A stretch of DNA of 64,000 bases from Calothrix parasitica NIES-267 (GTDB lineage Bacteria; Cyanobacteriota; Cyanobacteriia; Cyanobacteriales; Nostocaceae): assembly GCF_002368095.1 (NCBI RefSeq), contig NZ_AP018227.1:8786001-8850000 (forward strand), in the 5' to 3' direction. Both the position numbers and the translations under genes were made by a program. Of this stretch, positions 56,852 to 64,000 are shown piece by piece; position 1 is the stretch's first letter; each line of letters starts with the position of its first letter. The notes below the pieces were generated by a model. The model saw only the letters and a program-made list of their open reading frames with translations, ran no database searches and had not been told where the DNA came from.

Positions 56852-57257
56852 ATTTTTTATAAATACACTCTTGTATGTTTGCGTTTTTCTGCGGGTACTA
56901 GTAGAGGGGGAGATGGGGAAGAGGGGGAAGAGGGGGAGAAGGGGAGAGAGGGAGATGGGGAAAAAAATTAATAATTTATAACTCCTAACTCTTAACTCTT
57001 AAGTAAGTCGGCACAAATAAATCTAAACAGCGTTCAAAGCCTTGCGTTTGCTTCGTTTCACTACGTTCCACTCGCAATGACATACCTTGAATTTCTAACA
57101 CCGACCTACTTAATTCCTAATTCCTAATTCCTAATTCCTAACTCCTAACTCCTAATTCTTAACTCCTAACTCTTAACTACTAACTCTTAACTCCTAACTC
57201 CTAACTCCTAACTCCTAACTCCTAACTCCTAACTCCTAACTCCTAATTCCTAACTTT
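56852..57257. repeat. repeat-filled gap upstream of flippase
   Basis: G-rich GGGGAGA units (56905-56962) come first, then a 115-bp inverted-repeat element (56999-57113; ends TTAAGTAAGTCGG and CCGACCTACTTAA). That element encloses part of a CTCGCAATGAC-type repeat. A long run of CTAACTC/CTAATTC heptamers follows (about 57113-57250). No gene is present. Confidence 0.85.
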
Positions 57258-58190
57258 TTAAAGGCTTTTCTTTAGTCTTCGTATTCTGGTGTAGTTTTGA
57301 GTTCCTAATAACAATAATATTGTTAGAGCAATGGTCTGTCGTATATACATTGGTGTGAGAATAATTTGAGGATAATATTTAACAGCCTGTGTGCGGTAAT
57401 ATCTTGCTTTGCTACAGTTTTTGTCATCTTGAATCGAAGACCAAGCTGCATAAATGTTAATCCAACAATAGCTACGTTTTTTTAAATAAAATAAGTGTTT
57501 GGGAGCATCTTTAAATGTTTTTTCGATTACCCTAGACAATTGGGGAATTATTTTTTCATTGCTTAAAGTTGTATTTTGTGAATGTCTCCGATAAAGAGTT
57601 AGAAATTCTTTGATTACTGCAAAAGGATAGATTGCAGCAATTCTAATCCACATATCTCTATCTTCTCCAATGGTTAATTCCACATCGAACAAACCTACTT
57701 TATCAAAGCATTCAGCACGAATCATTGCCGAACCACCAGGAGATATCATATCTTGAATCACAAGTTTTTCCCATACATATCCCTCAGCGTCAGAAACTTT
57801 GGATACTCCTATAGGTTTACCAAATTGGTCTATAAAAGCAGTCCAAGTATAAACTAGACCCGCAGCAGGATTAGCGTCGAGACAAGTTACTTGTTTTTCT
57901 AGCTTTGTCGGTTCCCACAAATCATCAGCATCAATAAAGGCGATATATTCCCCTTGAGCGTTGCGAATTCCTGTATTTCGTGCTGCGGAAACACCCTGAT
58001 TTATTTGCGAAATCAATTTCACTCGCAAGTCTGATATTTGTGAAGCCCATTCCACGATATCATCAGAACTACCATCATTAATAATCAATATTTCAAAATC
58101 AGTGAAAGTCTGCTGCAAAAGACTTTCTAGAGTCTGCGGCAGATAATTCATCGCGTTATAAGCTGGAATAATTACAGATACTTTCGACAT
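57258..58190 (-). CDS. GT2-family glycosyltransferase
   Basis: The 310-residue GT-A enzyme has VSVIIPAYNAMNYLPQTLESLLQQTF, FEILIINDGSSDD, the ARNTG motif followed by GEYIAFIDADDLW (DxD), and LFDVELTIGEDRDMWIRIAA (the ED motif near the catalytic base). It should use an NDP-sugar to extend a lipid-linked glycan. The C-terminal part has a hydrophobic stretch (IRQTIALTILLLLGTQ) that may contact the membrane. It is closely related to the GT2 at 59864, and each is preceded by a GT4, which shows a duplicated gene pair. Confidence 0.9.
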   Translation of the reverse strand: MSKVSVIIPAYNAMNYLPQTLESLLQQTFTDFEILIINDGSSDDIVEWASQISDLRVKLISQINQGVSAARNTGIRNAQGEYIAFIDADDLWEPTKLEKQVTCLDANPAAGLVYTWTAFIDQFGKPIGVSKVSDAEGYVWEKLVIQDMISPGGSAMIRAECFDKVGLFDVELTIGEDRDMWIRIAAIYPFAVIKEFLTLYRRHSQNTTLSNEKIIPQLSRVIEKTFKDAPKHLFYLKKRSYCWINIYAAWSSIQDDKNCSKARYYRTQAVKYYPQIILTPMYIRQTIALTILLLLGTQNYTRIRRLKKSL

Positions 58191-58482
58191 GGTTCGATTT
58201 TATATTTTAACAACGGATATCTTTGTTTTAGATTTTGTCAACAGCTAATCTACTCCCTCCCCGGTAGAAGATTCTCTATAGCGTGGGTTGAATCTAGGAG
58301 CGAGACACGACCTATAATTTTTCGGTAATTTTAGAGCGGGATAGCAGCCTTTAGTTCTAGGGTTTATGTTCTTATTCTAACCAGATTTGAGGTATAGATT
58401 TTATCCCTGAAAAACTTTTTCAAACAGATTTTGGATTAAGGGTAAAAAGTTGGAAATAACGAGTATTTATTACTTCAACTCA

Positions 58483-59673
58483 TCATTTTTCTTCAGCTTG
58501 TTTTTGTTTTGTTTTGATAGTGTCTAAAATCGCATCACGGTATCTAAGAGCGATAGTATCCCAACTGAACCTCAAAGCATTATTTACAGCTTTTTGCTGC
58601 CAATTTATTTTTAATACTTGAAACAATGCATCTGCATATTTTTCGATGTTTGTCACATCGCATAACATACCGCTATCCCCAACAATATAACGGCGCGTTT
58701 CATCATCGGTTGTAACTACTGGTAAACCACTTGCCATTGCTTCCATGTAGGCTAAACTGAAAGGCTCGTTGATAGAAGGAAGGGTAAATATATCTGCGCT
58801 GCGATAAACTTCTGGCATTTTTTCAAAAGGGAACGTACATATTTTAAAACGATTAGAGCCAAGTAATTTATCTCCCCGTGTCTGAAAATAGTCTCTATCT
58901 GGGCCGTCTCCACATAGCAATAAACTTACTTGTGATAAACGAGAAATAGCCTTGATTGCTAAATCTACTCTTTTATGGTTATTACGATTTAAGGAAGCAA
59001 CACACAATACAACTGGTGTTGTTAAGCCAAAGTTCATCTTAGTTCCTTGGCTTGTAAATCTTTTTAAATCAACTCCATTAGGAATAATATTTATCTGTTG
59101 AGTTGGTTTAATCTTGCGAGCGAATGCAGCCGTTTTTTTATCAAAAACTATTAAACGGTCTGGAGAAAAATTTAGATTGCGTTTCAAACATTTTCCCTGA
59201 GCTAGCAAACCATTATGTTCGGTATAGATTATAGGAGTTCCTTTGATAGCTCGTACAGCAGCAGCTATTGCTAAACCACCATAATCATTACAAGGAAAGA
59301 TTAAATCAGCAGAATTGGTTAAACAGCGAGTTACACAAGGTAGAAAATTAGTTAGATGCTCAATCACAATTTCAGGGTGATTTGCAAAACGATGTACTAT
59401 TTTTTTAGTCAATGCTCGATTGATAAAATCATAGGTATAAGCCCGAGAAACCCCCCCAGCTTTACGAGAAAATTCACCACATTCAGCACCACTTAAAAGT
59501 TCTACATCAAAATAAGCACTTAAACGACGGGTCATCTCTATCGCGAAAACCTCAGAACCACCACTCCAATTCACTCCAGCACTTGGATGAATAATAGTAA
59601 TTTTGTAAGATTTTTGTTTACTTTGCGACTCTTTTTGGGAACTATAGGTCGCATTTATTAATTGTCGAATCAC
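58483..59673 (-). CDS. GT4-family glycosyltransferase, copy B
   Basis: The 396-residue GT-B enzyme has IIHPSAGVNWSGGSEVFAIEM (N-terminal loop), an HxH-less acceptor half with NDYGGLAIAAAVRAIKG and TEHNGLL, and a donor half with VVLCVASLNRNNHKRVDLAIKA, LLCGDGPDRDYF and PSINEPFSLAYMEAMASGLPVVTTDDE (the E-x7-E type catalytic site). It starts at a GTG. It is about 80 per cent identical by eye to the protein at 61461, differing at INEPFSLAY versus INEPFGFAY among others. This shows an older tandem duplication with the neighbouring GT2 genes. Confidence 0.9.
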   Translation of the reverse strand: MIRQLINATYSSQKESQSKQKSYKITIIHPSAGVNWSGGSEVFAIEMTRRLSAYFDVELLSGAECGEFSRKAGGVSRAYTYDFINRALTKKIVHRFANHPEIVIEHLTNFLPCVTRCLTNSADLIFPCNDYGGLAIAAAVRAIKGTPIIYTEHNGLLAQGKCLKRNLNFSPDRLIVFDKKTAAFARKIKPTQQINIIPNGVDLKRFTSQGTKMNFGLTTPVVLCVASLNRNNHKRVDLAIKAISRLSQVSLLLCGDGPDRDYFQTRGDKLLGSNRFKICTFPFEKMPEVYRSADIFTLPSINEPFSLAYMEAMASGLPVVTTDDETRRYIVGDSGMLCDVTNIEKYADALFQVLKINWQQKAVNNALRFSWDTIALRYRDAILDTIKTKQKQAEEK

Positions 59674-59863
59674 TTTATTAAACTCTGTGTAAAAAAAAAT
59701 TGAGAAATAAAAAAACGCAAATTAAACCCTGAAAGCAGGAGTTGGGAGTTATGAATTAGGAATTAGGAGTTAGGAGTTAGGAATTAAAAATGAATTATAA
59801 AAATTTTCTATCCTCTTCCAACCTTTAACCTTTAACCTTTAACCTTTAACCTCTTACCTATCA
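59674..59863. repeat. heptamer tract between glycosyltransferase genes
   Basis: GAGTTAG/AATTAGG units (59740-59785) and CCTTTAA units (59820-59857) fill most of the gap. No gene is present. Confidence 0.85.
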
Positions 59864-60814
59864 TCAACTTTTCACCGTAGAAAATCGACGACGGATACCG
59901 TAACTAAAAGACCGGATACGGCTGAAACCATTATTCCCAAAGATTTGTAGAAGTGCGATCGCGAAGTTTAAGCGAATAAAGTTGGGGGAAAATAGCATAG
60001 AGAAATAATGTTGAATTGACTGGTTGCGAAAATAAGCTGCTTGTTGAGGATAACCTGTTTGCAAAGCTTTCCAAGCGAGGTAAACATTAGCATAAGCGTA
60101 AGTGCGTTTTTTGATATGCGAAAATTCTTCAGGTACCAACTGAAATATTTGCTCGATGGAACTCAAATCCTGTTCGAGCATTTGCCAATTATTGGTTGTA
60201 TTATTGGAATGCTGACGATAAAAAACTAATGGCTCTTTTATTAGTGCAATCGGATAAACTGAAGCGATACGCACCCAGAGTTCCCAATCTTCTGACGAAG
60301 TTAAACCCTTATCAAAGTTTCCTACTGTTTCCAAACAACTGCGACGAACAATTACTGAAGAAGTAACTATTGTATTTTTCTCTAGTAATTGTTCCAGAGC
60401 ATTACCTTCTACGTTAGACGTAAATTCCCTCCCTAATAATTTACTTTCTTCATCAATTAATGCCATTTCGGTATGTACTAAACCGGAGTATGGGTTTTTT
60501 TTTAATAATTGCAATTGTTTTTCTAATTTGGTTGACTCCCACAAATCATCAGCGTCAAGAAATGCGATATATTCTCCTGTTGCATTCTTGATACCTAAAT
60601 TTCTTGCTGCTGAAACACCTTGATTTTTTTGCGAGATAAATCGAACTCTCGGGTCTTCAATTTGGGCAGCCCACTCTATAATATTATCGTAACTTCCATC
60701 ATCAATAATTAAAACTTCAAAGTCTGTAAAACTTTGTTTTAAAACACTTTCTAAAGTTTCAGGCAAATATTTTATTGCGTTATAAGCAGGAATAAGAATA
60801 GAACAACACGGCAT
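59864..60814 (-). CDS. GT2-family glycosyltransferase
   Basis: The 316-residue GT-A enzyme has CSILIPAYNAIKYLPETLESVLKQSF, FEVLIIDDGSYDN, ARNLGIKNATGEYIAFLDADDLW (DxD) and FDKGLTSSEDWELWVRIAS (ED motif). It is a paralogue of the GT2 at 57258, with the same C-terminal layout. I start at ATG 60814, which has AGAGG ten bases upstream; the frame opens three codons earlier at a TTG. The role is adding a sugar in the Wzx/Wzy-type block. The substrate is not deducible. Confidence 0.9.
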   Translation of the reverse strand: MPCCSILIPAYNAIKYLPETLESVLKQSFTDFEVLIIDDGSYDNIIEWAAQIEDPRVRFISQKNQGVSAARNLGIKNATGEYIAFLDADDLWESTKLEKQLQLLKKNPYSGLVHTEMALIDEESKLLGREFTSNVEGNALEQLLEKNTIVTSSVIVRRSCLETVGNFDKGLTSSEDWELWVRIASVYPIALIKEPLVFYRQHSNNTTNNWQMLEQDLSSIEQIFQLVPEEFSHIKKRTYAYANVYLAWKALQTGYPQQAAYFRNQSIQHYFSMLFSPNFIRLNFAIALLQIFGNNGFSRIRSFSYGIRRRFSTVKS

Positions 60815-61460
60815 GTAAATCAAACCTCTTTCTAAAAAACACTGCTTAACAAAATTATTACGTATTTATCAATATTTTTGCTTCTATATTTGGGCATAAA
60901 TCTTTCCATATTTCAAGATGGTTAGCATCAAATAGAAAACAAAGAACAGCGAACAGACAAAATTAATCAATCATTTTGGTTATAGAAGATAGTGATGTTT
61001 GTAAATTAAGCTTAATAAGTAGGTAGGCATAATTAAATATAAGATAAAAATTCATGCTGCCTCCAGCCTCCCTCTCCTTGATAAGGCTACGGTGTACACA
61101 CAAGTCTCCCAGCATAGGCTTCAGGGACTCAAAGCTCCTAAAATCGTCATTGCGAGCGAAGCGAAGTAATCGCCAAATTTTGGGATTGCGTCGTCGTTCC
61201 TCCTCGCAATGACAGGCTTTGAACGATTGACACCGGATTTCAAAAGCCTGTTCCATATAGGATTTAAAGACTTGTGTGTACACGGCAGCCTTGATAAGAA
61301 GAGGGACTGAGGGTGAGGTTTTATATTTAATTTTACCTAGTTACTTAGGGTTTTTAATCTAAATCTAAATATGAAACATAAAATATTGAATAAAAATGAT
61401 ATTAACAACTTAGCTATTTCAATTTTTAACTCCTAACTCCTAACTCCTAACTCCTAACTC
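60815..61460. other. intergenic region with MITE-like element
   Basis: This gap holds the nested palindrome at 61076-61298 and CTAACTC heptamers at 61430-61465. A 106-codon minus frame across it (60963-61283) reads mostly translated repeat and is not credited as a gene. Confidence 0.6.
61076..61298. mobile_element. MITE-like nested palindrome with 10-bp flanking repeats
   Basis: Direct repeats CCTTGATAAG (61076-61085 and 61289-61298) flank inverted ends GTGTACACACAAGTCT / AGACTTGTGTGTACAC. Inside lies a second palindrome (about 61147-61213; GTCATTGCGAG ... CTCGCAATGAC), a widespread repeat type. There is no transposase, so it would be non-autonomous. Confidence 0.7.
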
Positions 61461-62666
61461 CTAACTCCTACTCTTTCTATCAATAGTTTTTAAAATTACA
61501 TCCCGATACTTTAAAGAAATAGCATCCCAGCTAAATCGTAAAGCATTGCTTACAGCCTCTTTCTGCCAATTTTTTTGCAATACTTTCGATAATGCATCGG
61601 CATATATTTCTGAGTTAGTTACATCACATAATATACCGCTATCACCTACAATATAGCGACGCATTTCATCATCAGTTGCGACTACTGGTAAACCACTAGC
61701 CATTGCTTCAACATAAGCAAAACCAAAAGGTTCGTTAATAGATGGGAGCGTGAATACATCAGCGCTACGATAAACTTCAGGCATTTTATTAAAAGGAAAC
61801 GTACATATTTTAAATCGATTTGAACCAAGTAGCTTTTCGCATTGTGCCTGAAAATAATCTTTGTCTGGCCCGTCTCCACAAAGCAATAAACTTGCTTGAG
61901 GTAAACGAGAAACCGCATTAATTGTTAAGTCGATTCGTTTATGATTATTACGATTTAAAGAAGCTACACATAATATAACTGGTTTTGTTAAACCAAAATA
62001 TATTTTTTTCCCAAAAGGAGTAAATTGCTTTAAATCAACTCCACTAGGAATAGTACTGACTTGCTGTGTTTTATTTAAATCAAGAGCGAATGTAGCAGTT
62101 TTTTCATCGTAAACTATTAAATGGTCTGGAGAAAAACTTAAATTGCGTTTCAAACATTTACCTTCAGCTAACAAACTATTATGTTCCGTATAAAGTATGG
62201 GAGTACCTTTGATAGCGCGAACAGTAGCAGCAATCGCTAAACCTCCATAATCATTACAAGGAAAGATTAAATCGCTAGAATTAGTTAAACAGTGAATCAC
62301 ACAAGGTAAAAAATTAGTTAGATGTTCAATAACAATTTCGGGATGATTTGCAAAGCGATAGACAAAATTTTTTATCCACGGTTGATTGATAAAGTCATAA
62401 GTATAAGCGCGAGGAATACCACCGGATTTACGAGAAAATTCACCGCATTCAGCACCACTTAAAAGTTCTACATCGAAGTAATTAGCAAGACAACGGCTAA
62501 TTTCTATTGCAAAAATTTCCGAACCACCACTCCAATTAACTCCTGCACTCGGATGAATAAGGGTAATTTTGTAACGATTTTGATTACCTTGCAATTCTTC
62601 GAGTCGATGACTTTCAGTATCAACTTTAGTATCAATTATTTCTTGAGTCACTTTATTACACTCCAT
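61461..62666 (-). CDS. GT4-family glycosyltransferase, copy A
   Basis: The 401-residue paralogue of the protein at 58483 has the same motifs: LIHPSAGVNWSGGSEIFAIEI, NDYGGLAIAATVRAIKG, ILCVASLNRNNHKRIDLTINA, CGDGPDKDYF and PSINEPFGFAYVEAMASGLPVVATDDE. The INEPFG-AYVEAM form is closer to the GT4 consensus than copy B's, so this copy may be the ancestral one. The ATG at 62666 lacks a ribosome site. A GTG five codons in (62651) has GGAG upstream and matches the GTG start of copy B, so it may be the true start. Confidence 0.9.
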   Translation of the reverse strand: MECNKVTQEIIDTKVDTESHRLEELQGNQNRYKITLIHPSAGVNWSGGSEIFAIEISRCLANYFDVELLSGAECGEFSRKSGGIPRAYTYDFINQPWIKNFVYRFANHPEIVIEHLTNFLPCVIHCLTNSSDLIFPCNDYGGLAIAATVRAIKGTPILYTEHNSLLAEGKCLKRNLSFSPDHLIVYDEKTATFALDLNKTQQVSTIPSGVDLKQFTPFGKKIYFGLTKPVILCVASLNRNNHKRIDLTINAVSRLPQASLLLCGDGPDKDYFQAQCEKLLGSNRFKICTFPFNKMPEVYRSADVFTLPSINEPFGFAYVEAMASGLPVVATDDEMRRYIVGDSGILCDVTNSEIYADALSKVLQKNWQKEAVSNALRFSWDAISLKYRDVILKTIDRKSRS

Positions 62667-62710
62667 TTAATGGTTAATAGTGACTGGGCAATAATTTTAT
62701 ACCATAATTA

Positions 62711-64000
62711 TTAACTCTTAACTCTTAATTTATACATTGAATCTTGTTCTTCTCCCCATCCAACAATTGCAAATAACAGCCACCAGTAAAAAAATAGTGT
62801 TGTGTGACTCCAAACATTATCAGTAGCCATTCCGAAAACAATTGCCACAAAAATGGCTAACATTGTCACACAAAGTCTCCGACGAGGACTTCCTAATGGT
62901 GAATCTCTAAGATATTTAATCAAAAAAGCGACTTGTATTCCTAGAAATAGGATAAAACTTGTAAATCCGATAATTCCTGTTTCTGCAAGGAATCTGAGAT
63001 AATCATTATGAGCATAATTTTGAAAATAAGTTATATATTTGCTAGTTCCCAAACCGTATCCAAAAAATGGCGCTTGTTTCCAAGCATCTATCAAAAAAGA
63101 CCACTGAGCAATTCGCCAATTAGCACTATTCCCATCCCCAAATGATAATAATATTGTTCGAGAAATATCTAAATCCTGATTAAATAGCGGTGTTTGTAAA
63201 AGTGCAGCTAATTTTTCACTTCCTAATTCAGTACTTGCAAAAAGGTAAAATACTAATGCAATAAATAGAATTGCTCCAATTAATTTTAATAAATTTAATC
63301 TCGGTGCAATCAAAGCCATTAAGAATATTGACATCATAATTAGGCTAGTAAGAGATTTTGTCATTACCATGAAGAATGCCAAAGTCCCCAATATACTCAG
63401 CCATAACCATCGTTGTTCTCTAACATGTCCCAATTTCCATAACGTAAAGCTAATAAATAAAAATAAGAATGTACCGAAAGTACTCGGATGTCCCAAAGTT
63501 GAATTCAGACAGTTGTTACAACTGATAGCACCAGGAAGTCTTGAAGGTATGACAAGTTGCAAAAATCCTACGCTCAACGGTACTAAAAGACTAAAAAACA
63601 AGAATGGTATAACCTTTTGCGGATGAATTCTTCCTTTTAACTGCATTACCAGCAGATATACCATCAACCAAGAAAATATCCGCGTCCACTCTCGAATTCC
63701 TTCTATAAGATAAGTTGTCCCTAACAAACCCCAACCAACCACTGGTAGCACTACCCATACTCCCAAAAATGCCACCCATCCCGCAAAAAACCAAAAAAAC
63801 TTATCCGTATTAACCTTTTGTCTTAATAAGATTTGCACTATTACGTAAAGAATAGTTAGTCCATCTAATCCAATCGCGAAAGCAGCAGGTACTTGCTGAG
63901 CAGATAAAGGGTCAAGAGAACTGCGTAAAACTAATAAAATTAATACCGCTTGTTCAAAACGAGCGAAAAAGAACGCAACTACTGCAACTACAAACAACAG
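62711..64000 (-). CDS. O-antigen ligase/polymerase-like protein (5' end outside)
   Basis: At least 428 residues with about ten to twelve transmembrane helices and a large periplasmic loop, as in the Wzy/WaaL (PF04932) family. Diagnostic parts are GHPSTFGTFLFLF and WRIAQWSFLIDAWKQAPFFGYGLGTSKYITYFQNYAHNDYLRFLAETG, with the GxG and the HNDYLRFLAETG motif near the end. It would polymerise or ligate lipid-linked glycan on the periplasmic side. The frame stays open to the window edge and the first Met is only a TTG, so the true N-terminus lies beyond 64000. It heads the minus-strand block of glycosyltransferases and flippase. Confidence 0.87.
   Translation of the reverse strand: MLFVVAVVAFFFARFEQAVLILLVLRSSLDPLSAQQVPAAFAIGLDGLTILYVIVQILLRQKVNTDKFFWFFAGWVAFLGVWVVLPVVGWGLLGTTYLIEGIREWTRIFSWLMVYLLVMQLKGRIHPQKVIPFLFFSLLVPLSVGFLQLVIPSRLPGAISCNNCLNSTLGHPSTFGTFLFLFISFTLWKLGHVREQRWLWLSILGTLAFFMVMTKSLTSLIMMSIFLMALIAPRLNLLKLIGAILFIALVFYLFASTELGSEKLAALLQTPLFNQDLDISRTILLSFGDGNSANWRIAQWSFLIDAWKQAPFFGYGLGTSKYITYFQNYAHNDYLRFLAETGIIGFTSFILFLGIQVAFLIKYLRDSPLGSPRRRLCVTMLAIFVAIVFGMATDNVWSHTTLFFYWWLLFAIVGWGEEQDSMYKLRVKS

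Noticed and set aside
60963-61283. 106-codon minus-strand frame
   Set aside because: Most of it (CHCEEERRRNPKIWRLLRFA and flanks) is the familiar translation of a GTCATTGCGAG palindromic repeat lying inside a MITE-like element, so it is not credited as a gene.

Overview
The window looks like a chromosomal segment of a filamentous, probably heterocyst-forming cyanobacterium (Nostocales type). It is AT-rich. HIP1 palindromes (GCGATCGC) occur at about 10532, 24322, 33218, 43828, 45713, 51892 and 59957. There is a XisH/XisI pair, several large multi-sensor histidine kinases, and many period-7 short tandem repeats of the kind described from heterocystous cyanobacteria. I see no rRNA, tRNA, CRISPR array, intact insertion sequence or phage gene.

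Region 1 (1-9.3 kb) holds a small membrane protein, a lone Cache-type sensor domain, an SbcD-like nuclease, PAPS reductase (CysH), a 34-residue membrane peptide with its own terminator, a five-PAS histidine kinase, a glutaredoxin-like protein and MurE. Region 2 (9.6-23.1 kb) is rich in signalling genes. Two convergent kinases have complementary defects: one lacks the phospho-accepting His and the other has a decayed ATP-binding lid. Next come a BON-domain lipoprotein, a hydantoinase/dihydroorotase-like amidohydrolase divergent from a LeuD-LeuC fusion, a four-GAF kinase with a DXCF cyanobacteriochrome signature, and immediately upstream of that a kinase with an ethylene-receptor-type membrane domain. 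Region 3 (23.1-34.8 kb) has dispersed imperfect-palindrome repeats, an AbrB-family membrane protein, xisI with a frameshifted xisH, a VOC protein, an SDR, a PAS/GAF class III nucleotidyl cyclase, a DUF2301 membrane protein, DprA, glyoxalase II and a five-copy array of about 258-bp repeats. A 1402-residue malectin/sugar-dehydrogenase-like protein follows.

Region 4 (41-64 kb) is an extracellular-polysaccharide locus in two blocks. The plus-strand block (41-49 kb) carries two GT4 enzymes, a half-size ABC exporter with an unusual kinase-dimerisation-like tail, a GT10-like enzyme and two GT8-like paralogues. The minus-strand block (55-64 kb) carries an O-antigen ligase/polymerase-like protein cut by the window edge, a tandemly duplicated GT4-GT2 pair and a Wzx-type flippase. 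This makes one block look ABC-exporter-dependent and the other Wzx/Wzy-like. Between them lie a further glycosyltransferase, an ABC1/UbiB kinase and two uncharacterised proteins.

Most intergenic space is filled by repeats: heptamer tracts, palindromes with GAGACGT arms that sometimes act as terminators, and MITE-like imperfect hairpins. All calls are by eye from sequence, and functions rest on motif recognition only.
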